DNA from: Propionibacterium sp.
GTDB lineage: Bacteria; Actinomycetota; Actinomycetes; Actinomycetales; Actinomycetaceae
Direction of reading: 5' to 3'
Assembly (NCBI GenBank): GCA_030460725.1
Contig: JAKECL010000013.1
Span: forward strand, 1-14,349
Length of the DNA: 14,349 bases
The notes beneath the pieces were generated by a model. It saw only the letters and a program-made list of their open reading frames with translations. It was not told the origin of the DNA and did not search any database. The position numbers and the translations under genes are program-made. Below are positions 1-6,256 of the stretch, one piece after another; position 1 is the first letter of the stretch, and the number at the start of each line of letters is the position of its first letter.

Positions 1-77
1 CCCTACCCGGCCACCGACACGCTCAACCCGCTACACCCTCGTTCGTGAAGAGCCACAAGACCCTGTTCCGTCAATAG

Positions 78-120
78 GTGACAGGAATGCGACCGGTATC
101 AGGACATTGGCGACCGGAAT
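78..120. repeat. Three copies of an 11-bp motif, possible IS terminal repeats
   Basis: GTGACAGGAAT (78-88) is followed directly by GCGACCGGTAT (89-99), and GCGACCGGAAT follows at 110-120. The consensus is G(T/C)GAC(A/C)GG(A/T)AT on the same strand, with a ten-base spacer before the last copy. Repeated transposase-binding motifs at element ends are typical of the IS21 family, so this may be the right end of such an element. No transposase can be read in the few bases upstream, so that assignment is inference. Confidence 0.4.
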
Positions 121-162
121 GGGGACCAACGGACCCCGAAGTAACCCGAATCAATGGTGCTC

Positions 163-231
163 ATGGCAAAGACTGTGAAAAGGAAGCCCCGTCAAGAAGA
201 CGAGCGACCCGACGTGACCAAGACCTGCTGA
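163..231 (+). CDS. Possible 22-residue basic peptide, very uncertain
   Basis: An ATG at 163 opens 22 codons ending in TGA at 229-231. The product would begin MAKTVKRKPRQ, be rich in Lys, Arg, Asp and Glu, and end in Thr-Cys. An in-frame ATG at 154 would add Met-Val-Leu. No clear ribosome-binding site precedes it, and it does not carry the YxxP leader motif of the two real precursors downstream. It could be a leader ORF in the 5' untranslated region or chance. Confidence 0.15.
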   Translation: MAKTVKRKPRQEDERPDVTKTC

Positions 232-291
232 ACATGTCCGGCCGGGTCGTACGGCGCGCACCATGCGCCGGACGCCAACAACTCCTACGAG

Positions 292-298
292 AAGGAGG
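292..298 (+). promoter_or_regulatory. Ribosome-binding site fixing the cyclase start at 308
   Basis: AAGGAGG lies nine bases before ATG 308. An in-frame ATG at 263 has no such site, so 308 is preferred. The surrounding ACGAGAAGGAGGTG (287-300) is nearly the same as the site repeated before both precursor genes. Confidence 0.8.
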
Positions 299-307
299 TG
301 CCCCACG

Positions 308-2146
308 ATGCTGACCACCACACCCTTCGTGTTCGCCCTCCCCGACACCGACGACGCCGCGGCTCTGGCGCGCGGTCACGGGTTCGAGTACGCCCGCTGC
401 CTGATGCACCCCTCGGGCCGTCCCTGGCTCCTGCTGAACCTGCCCCGGCACCTGCCGGTCCTCGTCTCGAGTGACCAGACCACTGTCGTGGTGGGATACG
501 CCGATCTCGATGTCTCCGCCCTCGACGGGTACTGCCGCAGGGCGCGCTCCGTTGACGACCTGACACAGATCCAGAGCGAGTGCGCCGGAAGCTTCTCGGT
601 CTACGCCAGCGTCGGCCACACGCTGTTCGCCTCGGGCCCGGCCCTGGAGACTCGCCGCACCTTCGTCGCTGAGGTCGACGGGGTCCAGGTCCTGTCTGAC
701 CGCGCGGACGCGCTCGCGGCCCTGGGTGGTCTGGACCTCGATGACGTTGCCGTCATCACCAGCGTGTGCCGCGGAGTGCCCCATCCCAGCGACGCCGCGC
801 CCATGTGGCGTGGCATCACGGTGGTGCGCGGCGACCAGTTCGTCGTGGTCGAGAACGGTCAGAGCGTGCGCACCGGCACCTGGTGGACACGTCCCGAACC
901 TGTGCTCGACCGTCAGGAGGGAGCAGCGAGGGTGCGCGACGCGCTTGCCGCCGCTGTGGCGGTCCGCACCCGGGGCGGGGGCACGGTCGCCTGCGACCTG
1001 TCGGGAGGCTTGGACTCCACACCCCTGTGCTACTTCGCCGTGCAGAGCAGTGAGGCCTTGGTGGCTCGCACCTTCTTCACGGAGGACCCAGGGGGCCGTG
1101 AGGACCTGGAATGGGCGCGCAGAGCGCTGCCCTCGATGCCCGGGGTGACGGAGCACGTGGTGTTCTCCACGGAGGGAATCCCCGGCTTCTACCAGGACCT
1201 CTACGGCCTGGGTGTGCCGCTGGACGAACCGACGCAGGCCGGTGGCTCGATCCCACGGGTGCGGCATATGCTGCACGACGACCTCGAGAGGGGCGTTCGA
1301 CTGCACCTCAACGGGCTGGGCGGGGACCACCTGTTCCGGGGCGTGAGGTCCTGGAACCACACCCTGGCGCGCACTCGACCCCGACTGGCGTGGTCGCGGG
1401 CCCGGGCTGAGGACATCCCCTCACGGGTACCTGCTTGGACCACCGCCCACCAGCTCGCGGACCGGCGTCCGTACCAGCGCTGGCTGCTGGACACCCTGAA
1501 CCTCGCTGCGCGAGGGATCGAGCCACCGACCTTGCCCCGCTCCGACGACTGGTCTGTGCCCCTGTCCATGCCCTCCTGGCTCAGCACCATGGGACGCGAC
1601 CAGGTCCTGAAGAGGCTGAGGGACGCCGCACACACCCCAGGGTTGGCGACGGACCTGGCCGGGCACTTCGACCTGTTCACGGTGCGTCAGGCTGGTCGGC
1701 TCGCCCGCAGCATGGGCCAGATCGGTGACACCGTGGGTGTCTCCTACGAGGCACCGATGCTTGACGACCGTGTCGTGGAGGCCGTGCTGGCCGTACGGTA
1801 CGAGGAGCGAGACACCCCCGTGGAGTGGAAGCCGTTGATCAAGGAGGCGATGCGGGGACTGCTCCCCGAGGACTACCTCCGTCGCACCAACAAGATCGGT
1901 GGCTCACCGCAGGCCGTACGCGGGTACGCGGCGAACTACCCCACGCTCCGTCGGCTGTGGGCGGACTCGGGGCTGCTCGACACAGACCTGATCGACTGCG
2001 ACGCCCTGAGCGCGCAGTCGTCGCCGTCGGTCACCCAGACGCCGTCGACCCACGTTCATGCGCTGACGGACACAGCGATCTTCCTGCAGTCACAGCAACG
2101 TCCGTCGGCCCAATCACAAGACGCGGACCTGGAGGTGGTCTCATGA
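308..2146 (+). CDS. Lasso peptide cyclase (asparagine synthetase-like, lasso C protein)
   Basis: This 612-residue protein is the macrolactam-forming enzyme of the cluster. It is expected to adenylate the side-chain carboxylate of a core Asp or Glu with ATP and let the core N-terminus attack it while the tail is threaded through the ring. The N-terminal part (about 1-200) matches the glutaminase-like fold of asparagine synthetases but has Leu, not Cys, after the initiator Met, as expected for a lasso cyclase that needs no ammonia. The synthetase part has the pyrophosphate loop SGGLDS at 232-237 and GLGGD at 336-340. Near the C-terminus come APMLDD and the basic KPLIKEAMRGLLP segment. The length fits the family (about 600). 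Its TGA overlaps the next ATG by four bases (ATGA), so it is translationally coupled to the RRE gene. Function and cytoplasmic location are well supported by context. Confidence 0.93.
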   Translation: MLTTTPFVFALPDTDDAAALARGHGFEYARCLMHPSGRPWLLLNLPRHLPVLVSSDQTTVVVGYADLDVSALDGYCRRARSVDDLTQIQSECAGSFSVYASVGHTLFASGPALETRRTFVAEVDGVQVLSDRADALAALGGLDLDDVAVITSVCRGVPHPSDAAPMWRGITVVRGDQFVVVENGQSVRTGTWWTRPEPVLDRQEGAARVRDALAAAVAVRTRGGGTVACDLSGGLDSTPLCYFAVQSSEALVARTFFTEDPGGREDLEWARRALPSMPGVTEHVVFSTEGIPGFYQDLYGLGVPLDEPTQAGGSIPRVRHMLHDDLERGVRLHLNGLGGDHLFRGVRSWNHTLARTRPRLAWSRARAEDIPSRVPAWTTAHQLADRRPYQRWLLDTLNLAARGIEPPTLPRSDDWSVPLSMPSWLSTMGRDQVLKRLRDAAHTPGLATDLAGHFDLFTVRQAGRLARSMGQIGDTVGVSYEAPMLDDRVVEAVLAVRYEERDTPVEWKPLIKEAMRGLLPEDYLRRTNKIGGSPQAVRGYAANYPTLRRLWADSGLLDTDLIDCDALSAQSSPSVTQTPSTHVHALTDTAIFLQSQQRPSAQSQDADLEVVS

Positions 2147-2403
2147 CCCGTCGAACCACGTCGACGAGCACCCGTCTGCACCGTGTGTCCACCGAGTACG
2201 GCGACGTCGTGCTGAACGAGGCGACCGGGGCCTACTGGCACCTCAACGCCAGCGCGTCACGCATCGTGGCGGTGCTGGAGTCGGGCGGCACCGTGCAGGA
2301 CGCCGTCGCCGATCTGGTCGCCACGTATGGCATCGAGGAGGGCATGGCTCGCCGCGACATCGAGGCCGTCGCCCAGCGACTACGGGACCTGGGGGTGCTG
2401 TGA
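2143..2403 (+). CDS. PqqD-like RRE protein, lasso leader-binding subunit (B1)
   Basis: This 86-residue protein has the PqqD/RiPP recognition element layout: a three-strand beta part (LHRVSTEYGDVVLNEATGAY, then WHLN) followed by three helices (ASRIVAVLESGG, QDAVADLVATYG, RRDIEAVAQRLRDLGVL). Such stand-alone RREs bind the precursor leader, recognising its Tyr-x-x-Pro segment, and deliver it to the split leader peptidase. It sits between cyclase and peptidase, starts inside the cyclase stop (ATGA), and its own TGA overlaps the next GTG (GTGA). Size and gene order match actinobacterial lasso clusters, in which the B protein is split into B1 and B2. Confidence is high because all three neighbours fit. 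Confidence 0.92.
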   Translation: MTRRTTSTSTRLHRVSTEYGDVVLNEATGAYWHLNASASRIVAVLESGGTVQDAVADLVATYGIEEGMARRDIEAVAQRLRDLGVL

Positions 2404-2870
2404 GCGAGATCCTGCCGGATGAACCGGTCACGCTGACGACATGGGACCAGGTGCAGATCCACCTGGCTCTCGTGGGGGCCAAGGTGCTCCACCGCCTACC
2501 CCCAGGAACCATGCGCCGCTGCCTGACCCGGCTCTCGGTGGGGGCAGTACCGGCTGGTTACGACGACACCAAGCTCGCCCGTGACCAGGTCCTGACCGCC
2601 AGCGCCTTCTGCCGGGGTGGTACGGCCTGTCTGCTGCGGTCGATCGCCGTGACGCTCGTGTGCAGGCTGCGTGGAACCTGGCCCACATGGTCGGTCGGGG
2701 TGCTGACGGTGCCCCCCTTCGCAGCCCACGCCTGGGTCGAGGCCGACGGGCGCATCGTCGACGAACCCATGGCCCAGCAGGACTTTCAGGCCTTCTTCAC
2801 GGTACCCCCGCGCTCTCGGTCGACCGCATGGACGACCGAGGAACCACGACCAACACGAGAGGAGGTGTAA
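2400..2870 (+). CDS. Lasso leader peptidase (transglutaminase-like, B2)
   Basis: This 156-residue cysteine protease belongs to the transglutaminase core-3 family and removes the precursor leader before ring closure. The likely catalytic triad is visible: Cys77 in ACLLRSIAV, His110 in AAHAWVE and Asp116 in EADGR. Cys71, Cys41 and Cys88 are also present, but Cys77 aligns with the family's CL-RS helix. The GTG start at 2400 overlaps the preceding TGA by four bases, giving translational coupling. The last 20 or so residues (charged, with Thr, Arg and Glu) extend past the conserved core and overlap the ribosome-binding site of the first precursor gene, which begins five bases after the TAA. It acts with the RRE protein in the cytoplasm. 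Confidence 0.92.
   Translation: MSEILPDEPVTLTTWDQVQIHLALVGAKVLHRLPPGTMRRCLTRLSVGAVPAGYDDTKLARDQVLTASAFCRGGTACLLRSIAVTLVCRLRGTWPTWSVGVLTVPPFAAHAWVEADGRIVDEPMAQQDFQAFFTVPPRSRSTAWTTEEPRPTREEV
2855..2867 (+). promoter_or_regulatory. Strong ribosome-binding site of precursor 1, duplicated before precursor 2
   Basis: ACGAGAGGAGGTG occurs here inside the end of the peptidase gene and again, base for base, at 3029-3041 before precursor 2. AGGAGG is ten bases from ATG 2876 and seven from an in-frame GTG at 2873, so initiation at the GTG (one extra residue) cannot be excluded. Confidence 0.75.
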
Positions 2871-2875
2871 CCGTG

Positions 2876-2995
2876 ATGGACAAGACCTACGAGGCCCCCG
2901 CACTCGTCGAGCTCGGCGACTTCAGAGCCGTGACCGGCGCAGGCATCGGGACGGCGGCTGAAGGCTGGTGGCCCCTGGCGGACCGTGCTTCCTGA
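2876..2995 (+). CDS. Lasso precursor peptide 1 (A1)
   Basis: This 39-residue precursor carries the actinobacterial lasso leader signature: Tyr5-Glu-Ala-Pro8 (YxxP), LVELGDF (10-16) and Thr20. With the usual rule that this Thr is the second-last leader residue, cleavage after Gly21 gives the 18-residue core AGIGTAAEGWWPLADRAS. Closure from Ala1 to Glu8 (residue 29) makes an eight-residue ring, and Trp10-Trp11 right after it could act as steric plugs. If cleavage fell after Thr20, Gly21 would be the first residue and the same Glu would close a nine-residue ring. Asp15 of the core is too far for a normal ring. It lies five bases after the peptidase stop in the same operon. Confidence 0.9.
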   Translation: MDKTYEAPALVELGDFRAVTGAGIGTAAEGWWPLADRAS

Positions 2996-2999
2996 TCCC

Positions 3000-3029
3000 G
3001 TGACGACCTACGCGGTCGCACCGAGATGA
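3000..3029 (+). pseudogene. Possible remnant of a third precursor leader
   Basis: Between the two precursor genes a GTG at 3000 opens nine codons, read MTTYAVAPR, then TGA. This resembles the start of precursor 2 (Met-Phe-Thr-Thr-Tyr-Glu-Thr-Pro). The ten bases ACGACCTACG at 3003-3012 recur at 3053-3062 in precursor 2. It has no good ribosome-binding site of its own. It may be debris from tandem duplication of precursor genes, or chance. Confidence 0.25.
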
Positions 3030-3041
3030 CGAGAGGAGGTG
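3029..3041 (+). repeat. Second copy of the precursor ribosome-binding site
   Basis: ACGAGAGGAGGTG matches 2855-2867 exactly. AGGAGG (3034-3039) is eight bases before ATG 3048, ideal spacing. The identity suggests the two precursor genes arose by duplication that included the translation signal, or that selection keeps both strongly translated. Confidence 0.7.
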
Positions 3042-3047
3042 ACACGC

Positions 3048-3167
3048 ATGTTCACGACCTACGAGACCCCCGTGATCGAGCTGGTGGGTGACTTCCGCCA
3101 CGACACCGGCGAGTTCATCGGCCCGTACGACGAGCAGATCCTCCCGCTGGAGGACCACTCGAAGTGA
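3048..3167 (+). CDS. Lasso precursor peptide 2 (A2)
   Basis: This second precursor also has 39 residues. The leader keeps Tyr5-x-x-Pro8, Ile-Glu-Leu, Gly14-Asp15-Phe16 and Thr20-Gly21, aligned without gaps to precursor 1. The core differs strongly: cleavage after Gly21 gives EFIGPYDEQILPLEDHSK, which would start with Glu, an unusual ring-forming residue. Asp7 or Glu8 could close the ring; Glu8 (residue 29) is the acid shared with precursor 1. Cleavage after Thr20 would instead give Gly first and Glu9 closing. The two cores share Ile3, Gly4, Glu8, Pro12, Leu13 and Asp15. The tail is acidic, ends in Lys and has no aromatic plug after the ring. It begins 52 bases after precursor 1 ends and is followed by strong hairpins. 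Confidence 0.88.
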   Translation: MFTTYETPVIELVGDFRHDTGEFIGPYDEQILPLEDHSK

Positions 3168-3179
3168 CGCTGACGTCAC
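3164..3179. promoter_or_regulatory. Small hairpin overlapping the precursor 2 stop codon
   Basis: GTGACG (3164-3169) and CGTCAC (3174-3179) form a perfect six-base stem with the loop CTGA. It contains the TGA stop (3165-3167) and directly precedes the larger hairpin, so it may help protect the 3' end of the precursor message. Confidence 0.35.
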
Positions 3180-3183
3180 CCAA

Positions 3184-3229
3184 GGACCGGCCCGGTGAGC
3201 GGCGACCCGTCGCTGCACCGGGCCGGTCC
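3184..3229 (+). terminator. Strong hairpin between precursor genes and exporter genes (attenuator or mRNA stabiliser)
   Basis: GGACCGGCCCGGTG (3184-3197) is the exact reverse complement of 3216-3229, a 14-bp G+C-rich stem. AGCG (3198-3201) with CGCT (3211-3214) extends it by four pairs around a one-base bulge (G3215), leaving a nine-base loop. No T-run follows, so it is not a classical intrinsic terminator. Hairpins between RiPP precursor genes and downstream export genes often end most transcripts or block 3' decay, giving more precursor than transporter; that role is inferred here. Confidence 0.6.
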
Positions 3230-3255
3230 CGGTCCCCTGCAACACGAGGAGCACG

Positions 3256-4176
3256 ATGCCAGAGCGCATACCCCCAATCATCGAGGTCGACGACCTGCGG
3301 ATGTCCTACGGCAACCACGAGGTGCTGCGGGGCGTTGATCTGCGCCTCGAGGCGGGTGACGTCCTGGGGCTGCTGGGACCCAACGGGGCTGGCAAGACGA
3401 CGACGATCGAGATCCTCGAGGGGTTCCGGCGTCGCTCCTCGGGCAGGGTGCTGGTCCTTGGGCAGGACCCAGCACACGGCGACGAGGCCTGGAGAGCACG
3501 TCTGGGCATCGTCCTGCAGGACTGGCGGGACCATCGCCGATGGCGCGTCCGCGAGCTCCTGGACCACCTGGGTTGCTTCTACCATCCCTATCGCGCCCCG
3601 GGCCGCCCCCGACCCCTCAGGACCGACGACCTGCTCGAGCACCTGGGACTCGGCCCGTCCGCCGACACGCAGGTCTCCCGCCTTTCCGGTGGGCAGCGCC
3701 GCCGTCTCGACGTCGCCGTCGGACTGGTCGGCAATCCCGAGCTCCTCTTCCTCGACGAGCCGACGACGGGTTTCGACCCGCAGGCGCGACATGACTTCCA
3801 CCGCCTCATCGAGGACATCACACGCACCACCGACACCGCCATCGTCCTGACGACCCATGACCTGGCTGAGGCGGAGTCCCTGTCGACGCGGATCGCCATT
3901 CTGGACCGTGGACAGATCGTCATCGACGAGACGCCTGAGCTGCTCACAACCCGGCTGACTGGGCACGCGGTGGTCTCCTACCGCCTGGACGACCGCCGGC
4001 ACGAGCACCGGACCCCCGTCAGTGATGTGGAGAACGTGGTGCGCCGGCTGCTCCTCGAGTACCCACGAACGCATGGCCTTGAGGTGACCCGCCCCAGCCT
4101 GGAGTCCGCCTACCTGGACCTCGTGGGTACACGGGTCGCCCGCGACGTCAGCGACCCGAGGACGGAGGTCGCATGA
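3256..4176 (+). CDS. ABC transporter ATP-binding protein, probable lasso peptide exporter (D, ATPase part)
   Basis: This 306-residue ATPase of the drug-exporter (CcmA/DrrA-like) type powers the permease encoded next. Visible motifs are Walker A GPNGAGKTT (41-49), a Q-loop region around Gln88, signature LSGGQ (143-147), Walker B LLFLDEP (163-169) and the switch His201. The C-terminal 80 or so residues form the accessory tail common in this group. AGGAG at 3247-3251 precedes ATG 3256. Its end overlaps the permease start (ATGA). Many lasso clusters export the product with a fused ABC protein, whereas this one uses a separate ATPase and ABC-2 permease. Export of the mature peptides, and with it self-protection, is inferred from operon position. 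Confidence 0.88.
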   Translation: MPERIPPIIEVDDLRMSYGNHEVLRGVDLRLEAGDVLGLLGPNGAGKTTTIEILEGFRRRSSGRVLVLGQDPAHGDEAWRARLGIVLQDWRDHRRWRVRELLDHLGCFYHPYRAPGRPRPLRTDDLLEHLGLGPSADTQVSRLSGGQRRRLDVAVGLVGNPELLFLDEPTTGFDPQARHDFHRLIEDITRTTDTAIVLTTHDLAEAESLSTRIAILDRGQIVIDETPELLTTRLTGHAVVSYRLDDRRHEHRTPVSDVENVVRRLLLEYPRTHGLEVTRPSLESAYLDLVGTRVARDVSDPRTEVA

Positions 4177-5021
4177 CGATCCCCGTTGCTGCCCTCCACG
4201 CCGGCGTCCGGCGGGGGATCATCGAGCTGCGTCAAGGCCTCGCCCTGGTGGTGAACTACGTCTTCTTCCCCACCCTTGCCGTGCTCGTCATGTACTTCCT
4301 GCGCGGGCTGCGCGTTTCCGGGAACGACCTGTCGCTTGGCACGTACGCCGTGCCGGGCATCATCGCCATGAACGTGCTGTTCACCAGTCTGATGGGAGTC
4401 GCCTCGGCGTTGCTGACCGAGCGGGAGGACGGCACCCTGATGCGGATGAGGATCGTGCCGCACGGAACAGTGGGCTACCTGATCGGAAAGGTACTGAGCC
4501 AGGCCGCCCTGACACTTGTCACCTTCTTCGTGGTCATGGCCCTCATCGTGCTGCTCTTCGACGACTTGGCACCCAGCCCCGAAACGCTCCTTCGGCTCCT
4601 GTGGGTACTTCCTCTGGGAACAGCCGCCATGCTGCCGCTGGGTGTGGCCGTGGGTGCCTTCGTGCGCCACCCCCGGCAGCTGAGTCTGCTGTCGTTGCTC
4701 CTCATGGGCATGACCGTTGTCAGCGGAGTCTTCTACCCGATCGCGCTGCAAGGAGACATGGTGCGGATCACCGGCCAATGCCTGCCCCTGTACTGGTTGG
4801 GCCTGGGCATGCGCTCAGCGCTACTGCCTCCGAGCGCCGCCGCTCTGGAGGTCGGTGGGAGTTGGCGCACCACGCAAACGGCAGTGGTGCTCGCCGCGTG
4901 GGCGATCATGGCGACGGTGCTGGCCCTGGTCGCTCTCCGTCGGATGACTCACCGCACGGGCGGGACACGCCGTCGCCCGCGCAGATTGCGCCCGACGGGC
5001 CCGCGGCGGCCTGCCAGGTAG
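4173..5021 (+). CDS. ABC-2 type permease, partner of the lasso cluster ATPase
   Basis: This 282-residue membrane protein has about six hydrophobic segments (near 22-44, 57-80, 103-128, 138-162, 168-190 and 233-257). After the second comes the conserved cytoplasmic EREDGTLMRMRIVP stretch of ABC-2 permeases, which couples to the ATPase. The C-terminus is a very basic Arg/Pro tail facing the cytoplasm. It starts inside the ATPase stop codon and is the last gene of the lasso operon. Its TAG stop (5019-5021) forms part of the putative -10 box of the next gene. Substrate specificity cannot be read from the sequence; the lasso peptides are the natural candidates. Confidence 0.87.
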   Translation: MTIPVAALHAGVRRGIIELRQGLALVVNYVFFPTLAVLVMYFLRGLRVSGNDLSLGTYAVPGIIAMNVLFTSLMGVASALLTEREDGTLMRMRIVPHGTVGYLIGKVLSQAALTLVTFFVVMALIVLLFDDLAPSPETLLRLLWVLPLGTAAMLPLGVAVGAFVRHPRQLSLLSLLLMGMTVVSGVFYPIALQGDMVRITGQCLPLYWLGLGMRSALLPPSAAALEVGGSWRTTQTAVVLAAWAIMATVLALVALRRMTHRTGGTRRRPRRLRPTGPRRPAR

Positions 5022-5024
5022 TGT
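5019..5024 (+). promoter_or_regulatory. Putative -10 box for leaderless transcription of the sensor kinase
   Basis: TAGTGT fits the TANNNT pattern and lies eight bases before ATG 5033, so transcription would begin at or next to the start codon. There is no ribosome-binding site before this ATG and no clear -35. The box starts within the permease stop codon. Confidence 0.4.
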
Positions 5025-5032
5025 CGACGTGC

Positions 5033-6256
5033 ATGGACGCGGCCACCGAGGTTGATGACCGCCGGGCGGCGCTGAGCGAGCGACCGCGCCCCGGCGGCGG
5101 GCCGTCGTGGTTCGTGCTCCATCCCCGGGCGACCGATCTTCTGGTCGTCCTCGCGGTGTTCGTCTACAACCTGCCGATCCAGTTCGGCGCGGTGCCCAAG
5201 GATTTGTGGCTGGGCACCGGGCTGGTCGTGTCGGTCGGGCTGTGCGCGCCCTACCTGCTGCGGCGGCGTCACCCCGTGGCGGTCTACGCCGCGGTCCAGC
5301 TGGTCGCCGTCGTCCAGGTGATGCTGGGGATCTCACTGCTGCCCGCCGACGCGGTGCTGCTGCTGGTCGTCTACACGGTGGCGGTCTCGACCCGCTGGCG
5401 CGTCTCGGCCCCCTGCGCCGCTGTCACCGCCGTGTGGGTGGTCGCGGCCACGGCGCGCAGCGTCTCCGGCGGAGACATGAGCGTGGGGGACGTGGGCGTG
5501 CTCGTCGGGGCGGTCCTGTGGGCGTGGACGTGGGGTCGTCTGGTGCGCACCCGTCGGCGCTACATCGCCTCGCTGCGTGAGCGTGCGGCGCAGCTGGAGC
5601 GGGAGAAGGCCGCCGAGGCGCAGCTCGCCGCGACCGAGGAGCGCACCCGCATCGCCCGTGAGCTGCACGACGTGGTCTCGCACTCGCTGAGCGTGGTGGT
5701 CCTGCTGTCCGACGGCGCGGCGGCCACTGCCGCCACCGACCCCGAGCAGGCCCGCACGGCGATGCTGACGGTGCGCGACACCGGTCGCACGGCGCTGGCG
5801 GACATGCGGCGGATGCTGGGGGTGCTGCGCGACGGGGAGCCCGGCTCGCACGCGCCCCAGCCGGGCGTCGCCCAGCTGCCCGCCCTGGTCGAGCAGTCGG
5901 TCGCCGCGGGGCTGCCGGTGACGCTCACCCAGGTGGGGGAGGGCACCGTGTTCCCGGGGAGCGCGGACCTGACCGTCTACCGCATCGTGCAGGAGGCGCT
6001 GACCAACGTGCGCAAGCACGCCGGGCCGGGGGTGTCCGACGTGCGGGTCACCGTCGTGCACGCGCCCGGGGCGGTCACGGTCACGGTGACCGACGACGGC
6101 GCAGGTCCCGCAGATGATGCCGGTGACCACGTGGGGCACGGTCTGGTGGGCATGCGCGAGCGCGTCGCGACTCACCACGGCCAGCTGTCCGCTGGCCCGC
6201 GTCCCGAGGGCGGCTTCGAGGTCGTCGCCACCATCCCGGTAGGAGAAGAGTCATGA
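5033..6256 (+). CDS. Sensor histidine kinase, NarL/DesK-type (HisKA_3)
   Basis: This 407-residue membrane kinase would pass a phosphate to the response regulator that follows. Residues about 35-170 hold four or five membrane segments with short loops and no large sensor domain, the form often seen in kinases that watch the envelope or a partner transporter. A short coiled linker (RERAAQLEREKAAEAQLAA) leads to the dimerisation and phosphoacceptor helix with His212 in ARELHDVVSHS. The ATPase domain has the N-box QEALTNVRKHA (320-330), DDGAG and GHGLVGM. The frame is open from 4601, but that part overlaps the permease gene and reads as nonsense. ATG 5033 (or GTG 5021) is the sensible start, and 5033 agrees with a leaderless promoter. 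The TGA overlaps the next ATG (ATGA). Confidence 0.9.
   Translation: MDAATEVDDRRAALSERPRPGGGPSWFVLHPRATDLLVVLAVFVYNLPIQFGAVPKDLWLGTGLVVSVGLCAPYLLRRRHPVAVYAAVQLVAVVQVMLGISLLPADAVLLLVVYTVAVSTRWRVSAPCAAVTAVWVVAATARSVSGGDMSVGDVGVLVGAVLWAWTWGRLVRTRRRYIASLRERAAQLEREKAAEAQLAATEERTRIARELHDVVSHSLSVVVLLSDGAAATAATDPEQARTAMLTVRDTGRTALADMRRMLGVLRDGEPGSHAPQPGVAQLPALVEQSVAAGLPVTLTQVGEGTVFPGSADLTVYRIVQEALTNVRKHAGPGVSDVRVTVVHAPGAVTVTVTDDGAGPADDAGDHVGHGLVGMRERVATHHGQLSAGPRPEGGFEVVATIPVGEES

Larger units (their letters stand above)
1..307. other. Border/leader region upstream of the lasso cluster, no confident gene
   Basis: No reading frame here has convincing coding character. The first 75 or so bases may hold the 3' end of an upstream gene: the three + frames stop at 46-48, about 176-178 and 75-77, but none of the short translations is recognisable. 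The stretch contains an 11-bp repeat family (78-120), a 22-codon open frame (163-231) and a 6-bp inverted repeat CGGCGC/GCGCCG (252-257 with 265-270) shortly before the cyclase ribosome-binding site. The lasso operon promoter should lie here, but I could not identify a convincing -35/-10 pair. Confidence 0.5.

Noticed and set aside
161..1360. 399-residue open frame on the - strand
   Set aside because: It lies antisense to the cyclase gene, has no domain, and is a product of high G+C; the cyclase motifs on the + strand are unambiguous.
2660..2875. N-terminal extension of precursor 1 to give a 111-residue protein
   Set aside because: The extension overlaps the peptidase gene in another frame; the ribosome-binding site and leader motif place the start at 2876 (or 2873).
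3115..4074. 319-residue open frame on the - strand
   Set aside because: It is antisense to the ABC ATPase, whose Walker and signature motifs are all in place.
4601..5032. Long N-terminal extension of the sensor kinase
   Set aside because: The frame is open but overlaps the permease gene and reads as Pro/Arg/Ala-rich noise; the kinase start fits 5033.
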